Origin: Pseudevernia furfuracea
Lineage: Eukaryota; Ascomycota; Lecanoromycetes; Lecanorales; Parmeliaceae
Direction: 5' to 3'
Assembly: GCA_022315425.1 (NCBI GenBank)
Contig: JAIUPT010000037.1
Location: 1 to 64,000, forward strand
DNA length: 64,000 bases
This document shows, piece by piece, positions 19,911-31,935 of this stretch. Below the pieces are notes generated by a model. That model was not told where the DNA came from, ran no database searches, and worked only from the letters and a program-made list of their open reading frames with translations. A program made the position numbers and the translations under genes. How positions within the stretch are numbered: position 1 is the stretch's first letter; the number at the start of each line of letters is the position of its first letter.

Positions 19911-20674
19911 ATGGGAAAACAAGTGGCGGGGATGCCGACATTGCGGCCCTGCATAGTGTTCAACGAAGTTTGTGGTAGCGCAAGGGTAGCAGTGCACAGC
20001 GTCGTGCCGTTACCGATCCTTCAATCTGATTCTAGATGGGAAGGGCTGCAGCTTCTTCAATAGCAACATTCAATACTACCAATCAAAAGCCAGCACTGTC
20101 GGATTTTCCTCACGAAAAAGGGTCAATCGGCAAGGTTTAGGAAGGTAATCTGCAGGCGTCCTTGCGCGTCTTGTCAGCCGTAACTGACAAGGCAGTCGGG
20201 TCCGTCTCCCGCAGCCATTTTCTGCAGCCTTACTTCGAACCACGGAAAAGTGTCGGCTCTACACCAAAGATTAAAATCCGTCTCACCCTCAAATGATAAT
20301 GAAGAGATCTTATTCGTTGGTTGTGGTGAAGTTCGGAGAAGCCGTGATCAAAAGCTGGTTGTGTCAAATGTGCCTGGCATCAAAGGCGCTACGTATGGGA
20401 TTACGGATCACTTGGGGAGACGGCTTTGTGAACTCTGCGCTTGATCGTTTAGGGAGATCATTGCGACTCACGCGCGATATAACAGGATTTCCGAAATGTT
20501 TCTACGACAGGCTGGACGCATCTGAGAGGCGAGAATTGTGACGTTGTAATCATGTCTTGCGATACGTGGTACTTGAGGCAAACTCCTTCCAACTTATACA
20601 TCAAAATCACTTGGGAGCCGTTCTAGTCTTCCTTTCAAAGCAGACATAGTCACCGCCCACAAGAACGAGAACTA
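19911..20674. other. Intergenic, no supported gene
   Basis: Two overlapping small frames (20250-20541, +) show no motif. The segment lies between divergent genes (PTH11-like on minus, prenyltransferase on plus), so it should hold both promoters; I see no clear TATA box. Confidence 0.4.
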
Positions 20675-22096
20675 ATGCCTTCCTCACCCAGTACGCCCAC
20701 GTGTGGGACTCTGTGGCCACAATCACACAAAACAAGCCAAATGAATGTAAACCCTGAAAATTTTCTATCTTCATCTCAAGATTCCGCAGGGTTTTGCAAC
20801 GTTGATACTTTTCTCAATAACAATCAAACAGCGACGCCAATGGAGGCGTTTCAGGTCTTGAACAAATGGCTCCATCTACCGGGTGAGCATGCCAAATTCT
20901 GGTGGTTAAGCATAGGCTCTCCGCTCGCGGCGTTGGTTCATCAAGCCGGCTATAGTGACAACAGCCAATACGCCAGTCTCCTGTTCTTGTATCAGTGCAT
21001 TGTTCCGTTCTTAGGACCCCGTCCAACGCCAAGTGGACGACCGGCCAACTGGAAAAGTTTCATGACCGATGACTTCTCGCCAATTGAGTATAGCTGGAGC
21101 TGGGACACCTCAAAAGGGCCGCCCAAAATTCGCTTCAGCGTTGAAGCAATCGGACGAGACGCGGGCACCAAGCTCGATCCCTTCAATCAGAATATGACCG
21201 ACGAGCTCATCCGTCGAGTCAATCCACATCTAGCCCATGTTGACTGGCAATGGTTTAATCATTTCCGCTACATGTTCTGCCAATCGGACGCCTCACATTT
21301 CAATCTGGCGGAATCTGATCCGGAGCTAAGCTACAAGTCATCTCTGTTCATGGCTTTCGAACTGCAAAAAACGGGGGTCGTTGTCAAAGCTTACTTCGTC
21401 CCCGTCAAAGCTGAGCAGACGCGACGATCAAGGTTGTCCGTTCTTTCGGAAAGCATCCACAGTTTACAAGGGCCAGATTTGAGATTTCCCTCTTATGACT
21501 ACCTCTCGGCCTTCTTGGCCAGTCGTTCATCAACATCTCGGCTCGATATCATCGGAGTAGCTATCGACTGCGTATCTCCAATTGATTCGCGTTTGAAAGT
21601 CTATGTTAGATCCTACGAAGCGTCATTCGATAGCGTTTGCGACTTCTTATCCATGGACGGCAAGCTAAACATATTCACCGAAGACACGCTCCGAGACTTC
21701 CGCAGCCTCTGGTACGCTGTACTAGGCCTCGATGACGACTTTTCCGCCTGCGAAGAGTTATGCTCAAAAAAACATCAGACTGCGGGTGTGTTATACAACT
21801 TTGACATCAAGGCCGGGATCATCATGCCGGAAGCAAAAGTCTATGTTCCTGTCAGGCATTACGCACCGAATGATTTGGTGGTGGCGAGGGGGTTGACGTC
21901 TTACCTGAAATCGAAGGGGAGGGGCGGCTTTACGGATAATTACATGCGGGCGTTGGAGAGGATATGCACACACAGGTCGCTTGCTGATGGATGCGGCCTG
22001 CAGACGTACATTTCCTGCGCTGTACAGAATGATCAGCTGGTCTTGACGTCCTATATGTCCCCTGAGATATACCATAGCGCTAGATGGTCGACGTAG
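20675..22096 (+). CDS. DMATS-family aromatic (indole) prenyltransferase
   Basis: Single-exon 473-aa protein, within the usual size range of the family. It has FWWLSIGSPLAALVHQAGY near residue 76, QYASLLFLYQCIVPFLGPRP near 99, FSPIEYSWSWD at 134-144 and PKIRFSVEAIGRDAGTKLDP at 150-169, a spacing typical of DMATS enzymes. The Glu of PIEYSW (E138) corresponds to the conserved indole-binding Glu (family knowledge, aligned by eye). FELQKTGVVVKAYFVPVKAE fits the pyrophosphate-binding beta strand with K and Y. The enzyme would transfer a dimethylallyl group to an indole or other aromatic. No PKS, NRPS or P450 gene is next to it, so it is not in an obvious biosynthetic cluster. In-frame ATGs at codons 23 and 56 are alternative starts. 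Confidence 0.85.
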   Translation: MPSSPSTPTCGTLWPQSHKTSQMNVNPENFLSSSQDSAGFCNVDTFLNNNQTATPMEAFQVLNKWLHLPGEHAKFWWLSIGSPLAALVHQAGYSDNSQYASLLFLYQCIVPFLGPRPTPSGRPANWKSFMTDDFSPIEYSWSWDTSKGPPKIRFSVEAIGRDAGTKLDPFNQNMTDELIRRVNPHLAHVDWQWFNHFRYMFCQSDASHFNLAESDPELSYKSSLFMAFELQKTGVVVKAYFVPVKAEQTRRSRLSVLSESIHSLQGPDLRFPSYDYLSAFLASRSSTSRLDIIGVAIDCVSPIDSRLKVYVRSYEASFDSVCDFLSMDGKLNIFTEDTLRDFRSLWYAVLGLDDDFSACEELCSKKHQTAGVLYNFDIKAGIIMPEAKVYVPVRHYAPNDLVVARGLTSYLKSKGRGGFTDNYMRALERICTHRSLADGCGLQTYISCAVQNDQLVLTSYMSPEIYHSARWST

Positions 22097-23073
22097 ATGC
22101 TGCCAACGTTTCATGAGTTTCGTCAGTAGGCATTCTCACAAGTTTTGATTATATGTCTACCAAACCGACTCGGCCTCTTGTACATGTCCTTCTCCTCCAC
22201 TGTCCTCTATGGCAACAACAGTTCGCTGTCGATACATGGCCGCGGATCAGGGACACCTGATCCATATTGAAATAGTGCTCAAGCATCGCCACGATCATTC
22301 GGCTAAATATTTTGCCGCTCTCAAGGCGTACTGGTGTCACAGGTAACCTACCATGTGGACCACTTCATCGCATTCTTCTTCGTCCCGATGACCCTCACAG
22401 CCATGTGAGCAGGTGTCTCAACACAACAATCGAAGCCGCATGGTCGGGCGCTGCCTCCGAAACCTTTATACAATGAAGAGCAAGACACCCTAGACTCCTA
22501 CCATGACGAGAAATGGCCTCTTTGCAACTCAGAACGGGCAACGAACTATTTCGTCCACTTTTATAACTCACTGCTGCTACAATTACAATAATTTTATAAT
22601 CTGATTACAGAACGATAGCAGAGTGTGTATCATAAGCTACTAGACATAGTAGAATCAGGACACGACGGCAAATGAAGCGATCACACCGCTGTATGGGCCT
22701 TAACCGCCTTCATGATTTTTCTCGTTTTTGGCAGTTTGGCTATCACGTTCCCAACTCACACGGTCATAACCGCTCTCGTTTCGATCAATTCGTTAAACAT
22801 CTGCGCTCTCTTTGTTTTCGTTTAGCAAAACCTCAGAAAATTGATGGAACGTCAGTTGAGCCCTAGCCCCGCCTCGCCCTAGCCCCCTCGGGGCGGGGCG
22901 ATTTCACACCCTGCCTCCCTGCTAATTTCTAAAGAATCGAACTTCAAAACTCGAGGGCATGCCAGATAACAACACGTTGCCAAACCCGCCAAGAAGACGG
23001 GGTCCTGAACCCTGAAAGAAAGCTCCACCAAATCACATGAGCAGGCGAAGCGATGGCGCTTGCAGCACTACGG

Positions 23074-23105
<32 letters not shown>

Positions 23106-23845
23106 GCGGGAGGCTTGTTTAGCGTCTAGGGTGACTGTGGATGAGTGACTGTCCGGAGTTGAGTTGACCTTTAGGGGCGGCGCTTAATTCCAAAGAACTC
23201 CACCGAAAATTGGCTGAGAGCCGGAGGTGGAGTGTTGAGGCGAAAGCCTCCTCCACCGCGTAGAGTAGAAAGACTTGGATGGAGAGATCTATGTTGGATC
23301 TATATTGGCCGAAGGCCAAACCGAAGACTACTAATTGGTCTATGCTGGACGGCACAGAATATCGGAAGACCGACCAGTGGATCCACCTCGTATTGCCTAC
23401 GAATTGGCCTGTTTCTAGATGGTTGTAAGGGGCAAATTTCCGGGCATTAACACTGGCCTTTGGCCGCCTCCATAGATTCTTTCCTTATGCTTCCCATTAT
23501 TGCTTCTTTTGCGACTATTCTATAGAGCAACATAGACTCATACAAATTCAGTCACCGGAGCGTAGCCCACGGGTCAGGGTTTGCAACAGGATTGACCTGA
23601 CTCTTAGCTAGCTTGATATAGACTTTAGGCGCCGTCCAACAGTCGGTGAGGAAGAAAAGCGTGTTGGTTATTTAGGCCGCGGAGTTAACCGTGAAGCTCC
23701 GAGTCCGAAGTGCGAGCCACTATTTGTACAACAGCTATTCGCTCCCTCAAATCACCAAATATCAACTTCTACTTGAGAAAGTCTTTCATTGGAACATCGA
23801 GACAATAACAATTTTCAAAATACTTCAACTCTCTTCACAGCAAAA
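22097..23845. other. Gene-free 1.7 kb with GC hairpin and CA repeat
   Basis: No coding region is supported. 22864-22901 holds a GC-rich imperfect palindrome (GCCCCGCC facing GGCGGGGC, with an inner GCCCCCTCGGGGC) that could fold as a hairpin. 23074-23102 is a (CA)n dinucleotide tract of about 14 units. 23280-23350 contains GGCCGAAGGCC and short repeats that may be remnants of a mobile sequence. Confidence 0.45.
23074..23102. repeat. (CA)n microsatellite
   Basis: About 14 uninterrupted CA units between CGG and TGCGCGGG. Confidence 0.95.
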
Positions 23846-24739
23846 ATGCGTGTTTTTGTTACCGGCGGCGCTGGCTTCATCGGAAGCGCAACTGTTCAAG
23901 AACTTATCAAAAACGGTCACCAAGTCCTAGCCCTGGCTCGCAGTGATGCAAACATGGAAAAGATCACTAAACTTGGCGCGGAACCCCACAAGGGAGACCT
24001 AAAAGACCTTGAGAGCCTAAAGAGCGGCGCCAAGGCCAGCGACGGTGTTATTCATCTAGCTTTTGTCCACGACTTCTCCAACTTTGCCGGGGTATGCGCG
24101 ACCGATCGAGCAGCTATTGAAGCCATGTCGGAAGTCCTAGCGGGTACGGGGAAGCCCCTCGTAATTGCGTCCGGCACGCTGGGTCTCCCCAAGGGAACAC
24201 TCGGAATCGAAGATAGCGAGCCAGTACGGGATCAACCATTGTCCGATCGAGCGTTATCCGCAGATCTGGTCTACGCTATATCGAAAGAGAAGAAAATACG
24301 CGGCACAGTGGTTCGATTTGCACCCACAGTCCACGGCAAAGGAGATCAAGGATTCATCACGGGGTTGGGCAACGCGTACCGCCAAAAGGGCTCAGCCATT
24401 TACGTCGATGATGGATCAGCTCGATGGCCCGCCGTTCACCGTGAGGATACGGCAGTGTTACTTCGTCTCGCACTAGAAAAAGGCACGGCGGGTGCCACTT
24501 ACCATGCAGTTGCTGAACAAGGCGTGCGCATCAAAGATTTGGCGGAGGTGCTCGGCAAGAAGCTTCAGCTGCCACTGAAGAGTGAATCTACACAAGAAGC
24601 TGCGGGGAGTCTTGGCTTTCTTGGTCATGTGATTGCTTTGGACAACCCTGTATCGAGTGATAAGACTCAGAAGGAACTGGGATGGCATCCCACTCGGCTT
24701 GGGTTGCTCGCGGACGTGGAGGCAAACTACTTTACTTAG
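23846..24739 (+). CDS. NAD(P)-dependent epimerase/dehydratase-like (atypical extended SDR)
   Basis: 297 aa. Start at ATG 23846 in CAAAAATGCG puts the Rossmann motif at the very N-terminus (MRVFVTGGAGFIGSATVQEL), as is normal; a longer frame from 23789 is unlikely. Further family words are DGVIHLAFVHDFSNF, VIASGTLGLPKG, VVRFAPTVHGKGDQGFI, WPAVHREDTAVLLRLALEKG and TYHAVAEQGVRIKDLAEVLG. These match the SDR_a5-like group of extended short-chain dehydrogenases. The classical catalytic Y-x3-K is not clear: the expected place has DLVYAISKEKKIRG, which differs from the family's usual Ala-rich helix. Ends ELGWHPTRLGLLADVE, as in full-length members. Substrate unknown. Lies 1.7 kb after the prenyltransferase on the same strand; no evidence they work together. 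Confidence 0.85.
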   Translation: MRVFVTGGAGFIGSATVQELIKNGHQVLALARSDANMEKITKLGAEPHKGDLKDLESLKSGAKASDGVIHLAFVHDFSNFAGVCATDRAAIEAMSEVLAGTGKPLVIASGTLGLPKGTLGIEDSEPVRDQPLSDRALSADLVYAISKEKKIRGTVVRFAPTVHGKGDQGFITGLGNAYRQKGSAIYVDDGSARWPAVHREDTAVLLRLALEKGTAGATYHAVAEQGVRIKDLAEVLGKKLQLPLKSESTQEAAGSLGFLGHVIALDNPVSSDKTQKELGWHPTRLGLLADVEANYFT

Positions 24740-25093
24740 GCCGTGATTTCGATATTGTCTTTGTAGGCAAGGACGCTGCCATGTGCTAGCATTAATGATC
24801 TAGCCTCACATTTAGTAGGGTCGAATTCACCGCAGCTTTGTTTCAATCAAATTATGTGTAACAATGACAGCCATTCTGTAATGATGCCCGGGAGATAGAG
24901 ATTTTGAGATACGAGGTTAGCCTTCGAGCCTCAGTAAGCGAGTCGTCTTTCAAAGAAATATGGATACAACCAATAGCATAAGTAAATGTAGTTGGCTCTC
25001 AAAATAAACCACAAGCCCTTAGAAGACTAAGTCACGTTATCTATCTTACACACATCTAAATCAGGAAGATAAACATTTTCAAGGACTCAGTCG

Positions 25094-25800
25094 TCAGTTC
25101 AACAACAAACCTCTCTCCAACCCTTCTTTACCCCCTTGAAAGTCCCTCGCGCTATTTTCTATCTTAATGTGAGTTCCATTCAAATTATGAACTTGGGCAG
25201 GCGACGGCGAAACGTGATTGGATGGTCTTCCGTCTACAGATGCTTGGGTTGTAAGCCCCTCTAGCCTCGTCTTTTCACTTGCAAGTAAGAGAGTCTTCGA
25301 GTCTAGAATCAATTGGCTAGTCGACTTTAAACACATCAGTGTTTCGTTGGTTACCTGATCTTCGTTGATTATCTGATCTGGAGTCTCGAGATTCAAGGTG
25401 GTGCCTGCCAAAACAACAGCAGTAGGTGTGACTGTGAAGACCTAGTCAGCGATGGTGGTGATCATTGGAGGAGAGGCTGATTGACCGCCTGATTCTCCCA
25501 TCTCTGCGCTCTGGTTCGCAAATGGAATGGTCTTGGTGCTCACTACAAGTCGGCTAGCCTTAGGGTTAGACACCAGCGTGCTCCCATTTATCACTCAATC
25601 CTCTTAGTATTTACTCGCACTTGGAAGCGTTAAAGTCTTAGATCCCACGATTGGTTGGCCGGCTGTATCAAGAGAGATTACAGTGCTATCGAGTGTCACG
25701 CTGGGACCTCCCAGACGGAAAGTAGTACTTGCAACTTCCACAGCGTTTGAGGTATCGATGATGACCAGGCCGGCGGTAGTAGATGTAATTGGGTTTTTTT
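25094..25800 (-). pseudogene. Degenerate fungal cell-surface repeat protein
   Basis: On the minus strand, one frame gives NAVEVASTTFRLGGPSVTLD, STVISLDTAGQPIVGSKTLT, then stops, then STLVSNPKASRLVVSTKTIP, and finally VVLAGTTLNLETPDQIINED. The repeated pattern (GGP-x-VTL, VISL, IVGS-x-T-L) is that of Ser/Thr-rich fungal surface proteins with beta-repeat segments. In-frame stops between segments near 25600 and 25440 indicate a dead copy. Only a portion is left. Confidence 0.45.
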
Positions 25801-27132
25801 TCTGTTTTCAAATGAAAATTTACAATAAGATGCAAGTTGTCGCCAGCTTTGGAAAGCTTTACAATATCGTTTGGCAATCATTAGTTCCATTGGCCGTGAA
25901 GAATGCTTCCGAATCGTCTTTACCACTCGCCAGCGAATGAATCGTGTTGCGAGACTGTCGGCGGTTCCTATAACGATGCCACCAAACTCGAACACCATCC
26001 CGAAATCGCCGAAAAAGTGCCTTCAAGCCAATGAAGCGTACCTGGTCATTCTACGCCTAAGTTGCTCAGCATTATCCGTCGCAGGCTGGTAGTACTTCAA
26101 ATGATCCTTCCTTCCAGGACATCACCTTTGCCATAGCCCACCGTCCCATCATAATGCCAGATACTTTGGAGCTGTGGGGCGAATTCAGTAGCCAGCTTGT
26201 GCTTCTTTGGACGGTACACATCATCCCCAAACCGACTCACAACTACATGTTCCAAACAAGCAAACGTGAAGGGGACACCAATGTTTGCAAAATCTATATG
26301 AAAACGCTCGTCATTTTTGATGAAGGTTTTTGTGGCTACCTGTCAGTGGATGCTGCTGCGTTCGCAATACCGCACCGTGACTAGTATACAGAGCTGAGAG
26401 GATACGACAACTCGAATACTGAAACTCGGCTCACTTGCAGGTACATAAAACTTCCTAGCAATGACACACATGGATGAAACCTTTACACCTAAATCTTTAA
26501 CACGCTATATGGTCTTTGCTACAATGTTTCGATTTCATTAATTCAATTTTGCATTCGCAGGCTAAATTAGAGTACATGCTCTAGGGTCTAGCCTCAGCTA
26601 AGCCTGCCCCAATACTTGAATTTCTGATAGGCGAGGTATCAGAGGTCAGCGACATCGCTAGCCAAGAGGCTAGCAATGTCTCAACAAAACAATGCTCTAG
26701 CAGGAGCTTAATGCAAGACATAATTTGATTGAAAGATCTGAAATCAAGAAATAATGCAAAACATGATCCCTAAACAACGGACCGTCGCAGTATCAACCCT
26801 CGTGGCTATGTACTCTCCCAAGTTACATGAAGAGACTTTTGACGCATGTAGACGCCTTTCTCCTGCCTGCGCTGTCTATTAAATATCGCCGAGGGATACA
26901 TTTTGATACGTCGCATGATTGTCAGACCTACGGGTTAAGGGAACGCCTATCGCGTGTACGGTCTCAACCCTGAAACCTCATATTGATAGGGATTGTTCGG
27001 TACTGCCTCCTTGAGGCGGGACGCATATGAGTTTATCGTAGTGGCCAACATGAGTTATATAAAAGAGTCATCGCCGTACTCTAGAAGGGGTTGTATTATC
27101 GTCCACCTCGCACCCTATTTATCAAAATCATC
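25801..27132. other. No supported gene
   Basis: A minus-strand frame about 26380-26150 (KTFIKNDERFHIDFANIG, RFGDDVYRPKKHKLATEF) reads like a protein but is not flanked by sensible exons and I do not recognise it. 26400-27050 is featureless. TATATAAAA at 27056-27064 is a likely TATA box for the secreted-protein gene that starts at 27133. Confidence 0.4.
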
Positions 27133-27952
27133 ATGTATTGTAAGTCGTGAATATGCTTGATCATACCCGACAAAGTACTAACTCCGCTCTATCCCGTCAG
27201 CGTCCTCCAGCCCTTTTATAGTCTGCGTCATCCTATCCCTCAGCCTCCTGTCCTTCATCAACGCTTTCCCCGCGTCCCACTTTAACGCCCTTGAACCACG
27301 CAAGGGCGTTCGGATCTCTAGTATTGGAAGCAACCGAGACATCTCTACAAGTGGTGGTGGGGGGGATGATGACACCTCTACAACAAGTAGCAGCTCTTCG
27401 GACCACACCTCCTCAGAAGGCAGCACGTCAAGCACCTCCGGCACCAATACCGGCTCCACAGGCTCCGGCTCCACACTCACCGGGCTCGGTACAAGCTCAA
27501 GCTCTCCTTACTTCTTCGCCTACAGCGGTGGCTATGCAGCCGGCTCGATTCGCAGCCAGTGCAAATTTCCTGATGGCAAATGCTACCTTATGGATCAAAA
27601 CACGGGAAACGCTATGACGTGCCAGGGGTCCGGGACGTGGTATACTGTTACTGCCAGTAAAATCAGCGCCGCGTGCGCCCAGTTTCAATACGACAGTACC
27701 CTGTACGGACAGGCGCAGAACTGGACTCAAACCACTACCAACGACGGGAAACCGCTGCTTAACTCAACAGGCGGGCCCATGACGATTACTTGGACCACAC
27801 AGTTCGATGAGGCTGAGAATGCGACGCCGGCGGCTTGCGAGGGAGCGTTGGGGGATTTGGTGACGGCGTGTGGAGCGACGAATGGGAGTTCGCAAGGCGG
27901 ACTGTTTAATTTCCCTAGCAATACGGCGGCCTATGGTGTGTATTTTTATTAA
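27133..27952 (+). CDS. Secreted cysteine-containing protein, Ser/Gly-rich N-terminus
   Basis: ATG at 27133 with intron 27140-27200 (GTAAGT ... CCCGTCAG, 61 bp) gives a 252-aa protein starting MYSSSSPFIVCVILSLSLLS, a clear signal peptide ending near FINAFP. Residues of about 60-120 are low-complexity Ser/Thr/Gly, probably glycosylated. The C-terminal 130 residues contain six Cys (CKFPDGKC, MTCQGSG, ACAQF, AACEG, TACGAT), enough for three disulfides. It ends PSNTAAYGVYFY. No known domain is recognised. The TATA box at 27056 lies 77 bp upstream of the ATG. An effector-like or wall-associated role is inference from secretion and location only. Confidence 0.75.
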
Positions 27953-29938
27953 AGGGAATGTCGTTTGTGATCTCTGAATTTTGTATCTGTCTCGAAATCA
28001 AACTCGCATCTGGATTGCGCATTGCTGGTAGGGCGTCTTGATCTATCAATCCAACCAGCTCTATGCACAGACAGACCTTGTACTATTATACATCATCAGA
28101 GGTGCGTGCCGCGTGCATAAATCCAGTAATGCCATATTCATCTGGGTCTGCAGAAGAAGTATAATGGTAGAACAAGAAGAAGGAATTAGAGCCACAACTA
28201 AGGCTCAGAAACAGGAACGACGCTATGCCGCAGCTGTAAGCATATTCACACCCCCCGTGTCATCTCATCTCGGGTCACCCGTGTAAATACCAAGCCGTGG
28301 CTTCGCAAATCTTTAGGATGTTCATCGACCATATTGCTTTACAATGAGAATGTAAAGCTATCGTCTCCAGAGTAGTCGCAGTACAAATGCATCACACCTG
28401 ATTCATACAAGACTATGTCGTAAGGCTACCTGCCGATGAGCGCTTGGCGGCTGATTATTTAATCACAAAGTCATGGATGAAGTTACCAGCCTCGTCAAGT
28501 ATCAATGGCACCGGCAAAGCTCGGGTGAATGGAAAGCAAACCTAACATTTCCATCATCGACTCCAGACGATGGGTCAATCAGAGAAGATCATCCAACATT
28601 ACCGTCTGCATTCAGTGTTTCCGCTCCAAGTGAAGAATTTCCATTGCTTTAAACCTGCATTCCGGGAACAAGTGGTCACTTTTCAACAGTGCTTCGATGC
28701 GCTTCAAGTCTCCCGAACAGCCTGACCTTTTCACCCACGAAGTCACATTCGGACCGCGCGAGCTCAATGTATTTAATGTGGGACTTCTCAGACTCTATCT
28801 GAGCTGTACGTGTTCTCAGATCTATACATCTCATAAGCCAAGATGAGGTGTAGCTGATGCACGCTGCGCCGTACGACCCCCTAATCAAGCAGGGCGCCTT
28901 CCAAGCTCGTGCTTCGCCACGAGACGCAGTCAGAGCTAGTAACCACCTGCTTAGGACGTGCACTAACTCTAGCCCAGCATCCGGGGGTGTCTCTCTTAAC
29001 TTTGGTACGCAGTATTAATACAATGCCGATAGAATTCTTTAGCCTTGCAACACCTAAACATTCGCGCCAAACATATGCTGACGAGTAATTTTGTTCAGGA
29101 GGCGCCAACAATCTCGTCATCCGCGTCTATTCTTCTCTTTACAGCGTTCTTCACAATTGCTCAGATAATTTCAGGATGGTTGCGGCCACTTCAATATTTA
29201 AACGCAAGCCTTGTCACGGCAACCTGGGGTATTATGCAAAAGTCCAATGCGTCAACAACATTCATCACTAATTGATCGGCAATCCTCGAAGCCTTCAATG
29301 GCTTCGCGTAGGCGCGAATAGTACCGCCTCGCATCTCTCCGAACTTCAAAATAAAAAGCACCTTGCAGGTTCCATCCACGCCTCCAGAAGCGCGATCGCG
29401 ACATTCGTTGACCCGAAAGCAGGGTCTAAAAGTGATGCGATTTATAGAAACAGTATGCGCTGCGCAAACGCTTTGCAGTCAGATGTCCGAAACTCTATGT
29501 ATTGTTTAGCTGCATCATGATTTCATAGCTGTGTTATGGATGGGAGAGTATTGATGACATGCTCGCTTTGAGTAGGATCGATGTGTGGCTTCGTCTTTTG
29601 CTGTGTGCTCGCGAAACGCTCCTTGTCTGCTCCGTACTCACGTTACGCGATCGGAAGTACAGGAGAGCAAGAGCGCAAGAGCGCGAAAATGCAGGCGCGT
29701 GGCGATTGATTCGAAGCATCAATATCCGCGCAGTGATCAGACGGAAGATGCATCATGTACGGAGTACGCGCGAGCATGTTCCAAGCTTCCCTCTCGACTT
29801 GTCTCCGCATTACCTCAGCCTCCTTGCGTGTCTCTTCCTTTTCCCTGACCCGTTTCTCCTTGGCTTCTTACTGTGTAGTACGTTCGATCGTTACGCCTCA
29901 TGCCGCCTCCACTCTGTGACAGACTGATTTCACACATG
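27953..29938. other. No supported gene in 2 kb
   Basis: Several frames of 60-120 codons on both strands (for example 28676-28963 on minus, 29559-29927 on plus) lack motifs and overlap each other. Composition is ordinary. Confidence 0.4.
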
Positions 29939-30662
29939 ATGCACTTCTTCAGAATATCCGTTCTGGCTGTATCGCTTCAGTTATGGGCCTCAGTCAGTGC
30001 GGTACCGCCTCCTGCGATTTCAAGCGCCAATTCAGGTTCATTGAACACGTTCAGCCAAGAGCTCAATCTCACGACTCCAATTCCTCTCCTGACACTCTCA
30101 AAGTAGGCCTAGTCACAGATAGTGGGACGGGCCAAACGCTAACACTAAAGAGCAGTATGACTCTAAATACTTCAAAGTAGAACCCCCACGACACATAATA
30201 GAAAGAAGTAAATCGCTGACTTCACATAGCCGCAACTACCCCGACCCTTACGACCAGAAGGTAGGCGATGTGCTCACCATCGAATTCTACGGCTACCAGG
30301 ACCCACTCAACTATTTTGACATGTGCAATTGCGAATCCGCCGCTCTAGAGGACGCTAAACAGAAGATAAAAGATCACGAAGGTTACAATACCATGGCGCC
30401 AGGTCCATATGTTTGGTCCTCCGGTAACGTAGCGCTGTACATGATTCCGGCGGACGAGCAGTTGACATGGAACAAATGGTATATGATGCCGAGGATAATA
30501 ACGTCATTCGTAGAAGACAATGAGCTCAAAGGGACGCAATTCATTGTGCTTTGGCGCGGAGTGGGCCCCATTGCGAGCGGCCATTTTATTACGACGCGCG
30601 AGGCGCAGTCTCTGACAACGATGCACGCATTCTCGGATCCCTATGACAAACACATCGAATAG
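29939..30662 (+). CDS. Secreted protein, family B (paralogue of the 54.6-kb gene)
   Basis: Three exons: 29939-30102, 30153-30176 and 30230-30662, with introns of 50 and 53 bp, each with a CTAAC or CTGAC branch site; 206 aa. The signal peptide MMHFFRISVLAVSLQLWASV (ATG 29936 would add one Met) is followed by a short linker and the domain VLTIEFYGYQDPLNYFD, MAPGPYVWSSGNVALYMIP, LTWNKWYMMPRIITSFVED and NELKGTQFIVLWRGVG. The gene at 54588-55192 has the same pattern (VTVRFYHYG, MNWQVWRFAVLGLAAFM, GRVGTGYIF). Both genes place an intron at the same TS(A)N junction just before the domain, so they are paralogues. Function unknown; candidate effector by location and secretion (inference). Confidence 0.75.
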
Positions 30663-31935
30663 CTTAGGCTGACGATGGAATTCTACGACTATCGAGGTTC
30701 GATATTCGCGATCGCGATAAGAGATTGCATATCCGCTGCGAGCAGTGATATCGTACGATATTGGCTCGTCGAAGAAGGCTAGTTGAGCAAGAAAGCCACT
30801 TCGTAGAATTATTCTATAGGCGAGATAAGTTTATTTTTAAAGCCGACGAACAAAGCCGACGAACAATCTTACGTGACATATGTGAACGTTCGTGTCGACT
30901 TGGATTCAGGAGTTTGTGACGAAGACTAATTTCAAGGAGAAGTAGTTTATTCTCTTGTGGGGGGGGGTTTGGTCCTGTGGGCTTTGGTCAGTTGACTAGC
31001 GCACCGAATGATACGCTCTCCTAACATAGACGGGGTGTCTTCACAGTCGATTTGAGGCTTGATAGGGCTAGGCAAGTTGGCAGACTGTGTACTACTCGCA
31101 ACCACAGAAGTGCCATATCATACACTAGAGTATAATCACGTTGATCAACTGAGTATGAATTCTTAAAAATCTTACCTTTCGAAGATATAATTTTAATGAT
31201 AATTTAGAGATTTCTAGACGAGTTCGTGACGAAATAAGTCGATATTATACAGGTTTAAAGGATTCTACTAGAGTTCCTTAGATCAAGTCGCAATGCGAGC
31301 GAACAAGATTAAATCACGACACAGTAACATGAAGTGCCGTGGCATTATACGGCCAAAATGAAACATCTCGTCGCATTCCCCGCGCGTTGTCTAATTGAGT
31401 CACGAGAGAGAATACGGTCGAAAAAGACGTCGACAATACCTGGGGAGAGGAGAAGGCGGATTATACATCGACGTTACGACTGAAATAATTCTTTGGGATT
31501 GCATTCCCAAGGCACAACGCGGAAAGTGCCACTTTACGATCGGCTGTTGAAAGGCTCCAGATAGCTGGAGCGGTACTGAGCGTCAAAAGTAAACTCCGGG
31601 CGCAACAGAGCCTGCGAGCATGTTTGTGGCTTGCCTTTTCAAAAATTCAAGGATGGTGCAGTCCACGCATTTTCGGTTGGAAAGGGGTTGGTGTTTAAAT
31701 GATATGTCTCCGCAAGCGCGCGACTGAAAAGGGGGAAACAAGAGAGAAAGGGTGCTGAATAATGAACGTTCATTGGAATTTTCATGTAACAGGCTCGCAA
31801 TGGGTGCTATTCTAGGTCTCTGACTTCATTGACTTGACTCATCCTAGCTGCCAGCATCATCACCCTTACACAAGCTGATATCCAATCTATACCCGAAAAC
31901 AGTCTGGTATCCGTTCCTTACTAAGCGTGTTATGT
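30663..31935. other. No supported gene
   Basis: 1.3 kb without a convincing frame. A G9 run at 30959-30967 and scattered AT-rich words are the only features noted. Confidence 0.45.

Noticed and set aside
20675..24739. A biosynthetic gene cluster around the prenyltransferase
   Set aside because: Only one unrelated SDR-like gene lies within several kb; no core synthase or P450 is visible.
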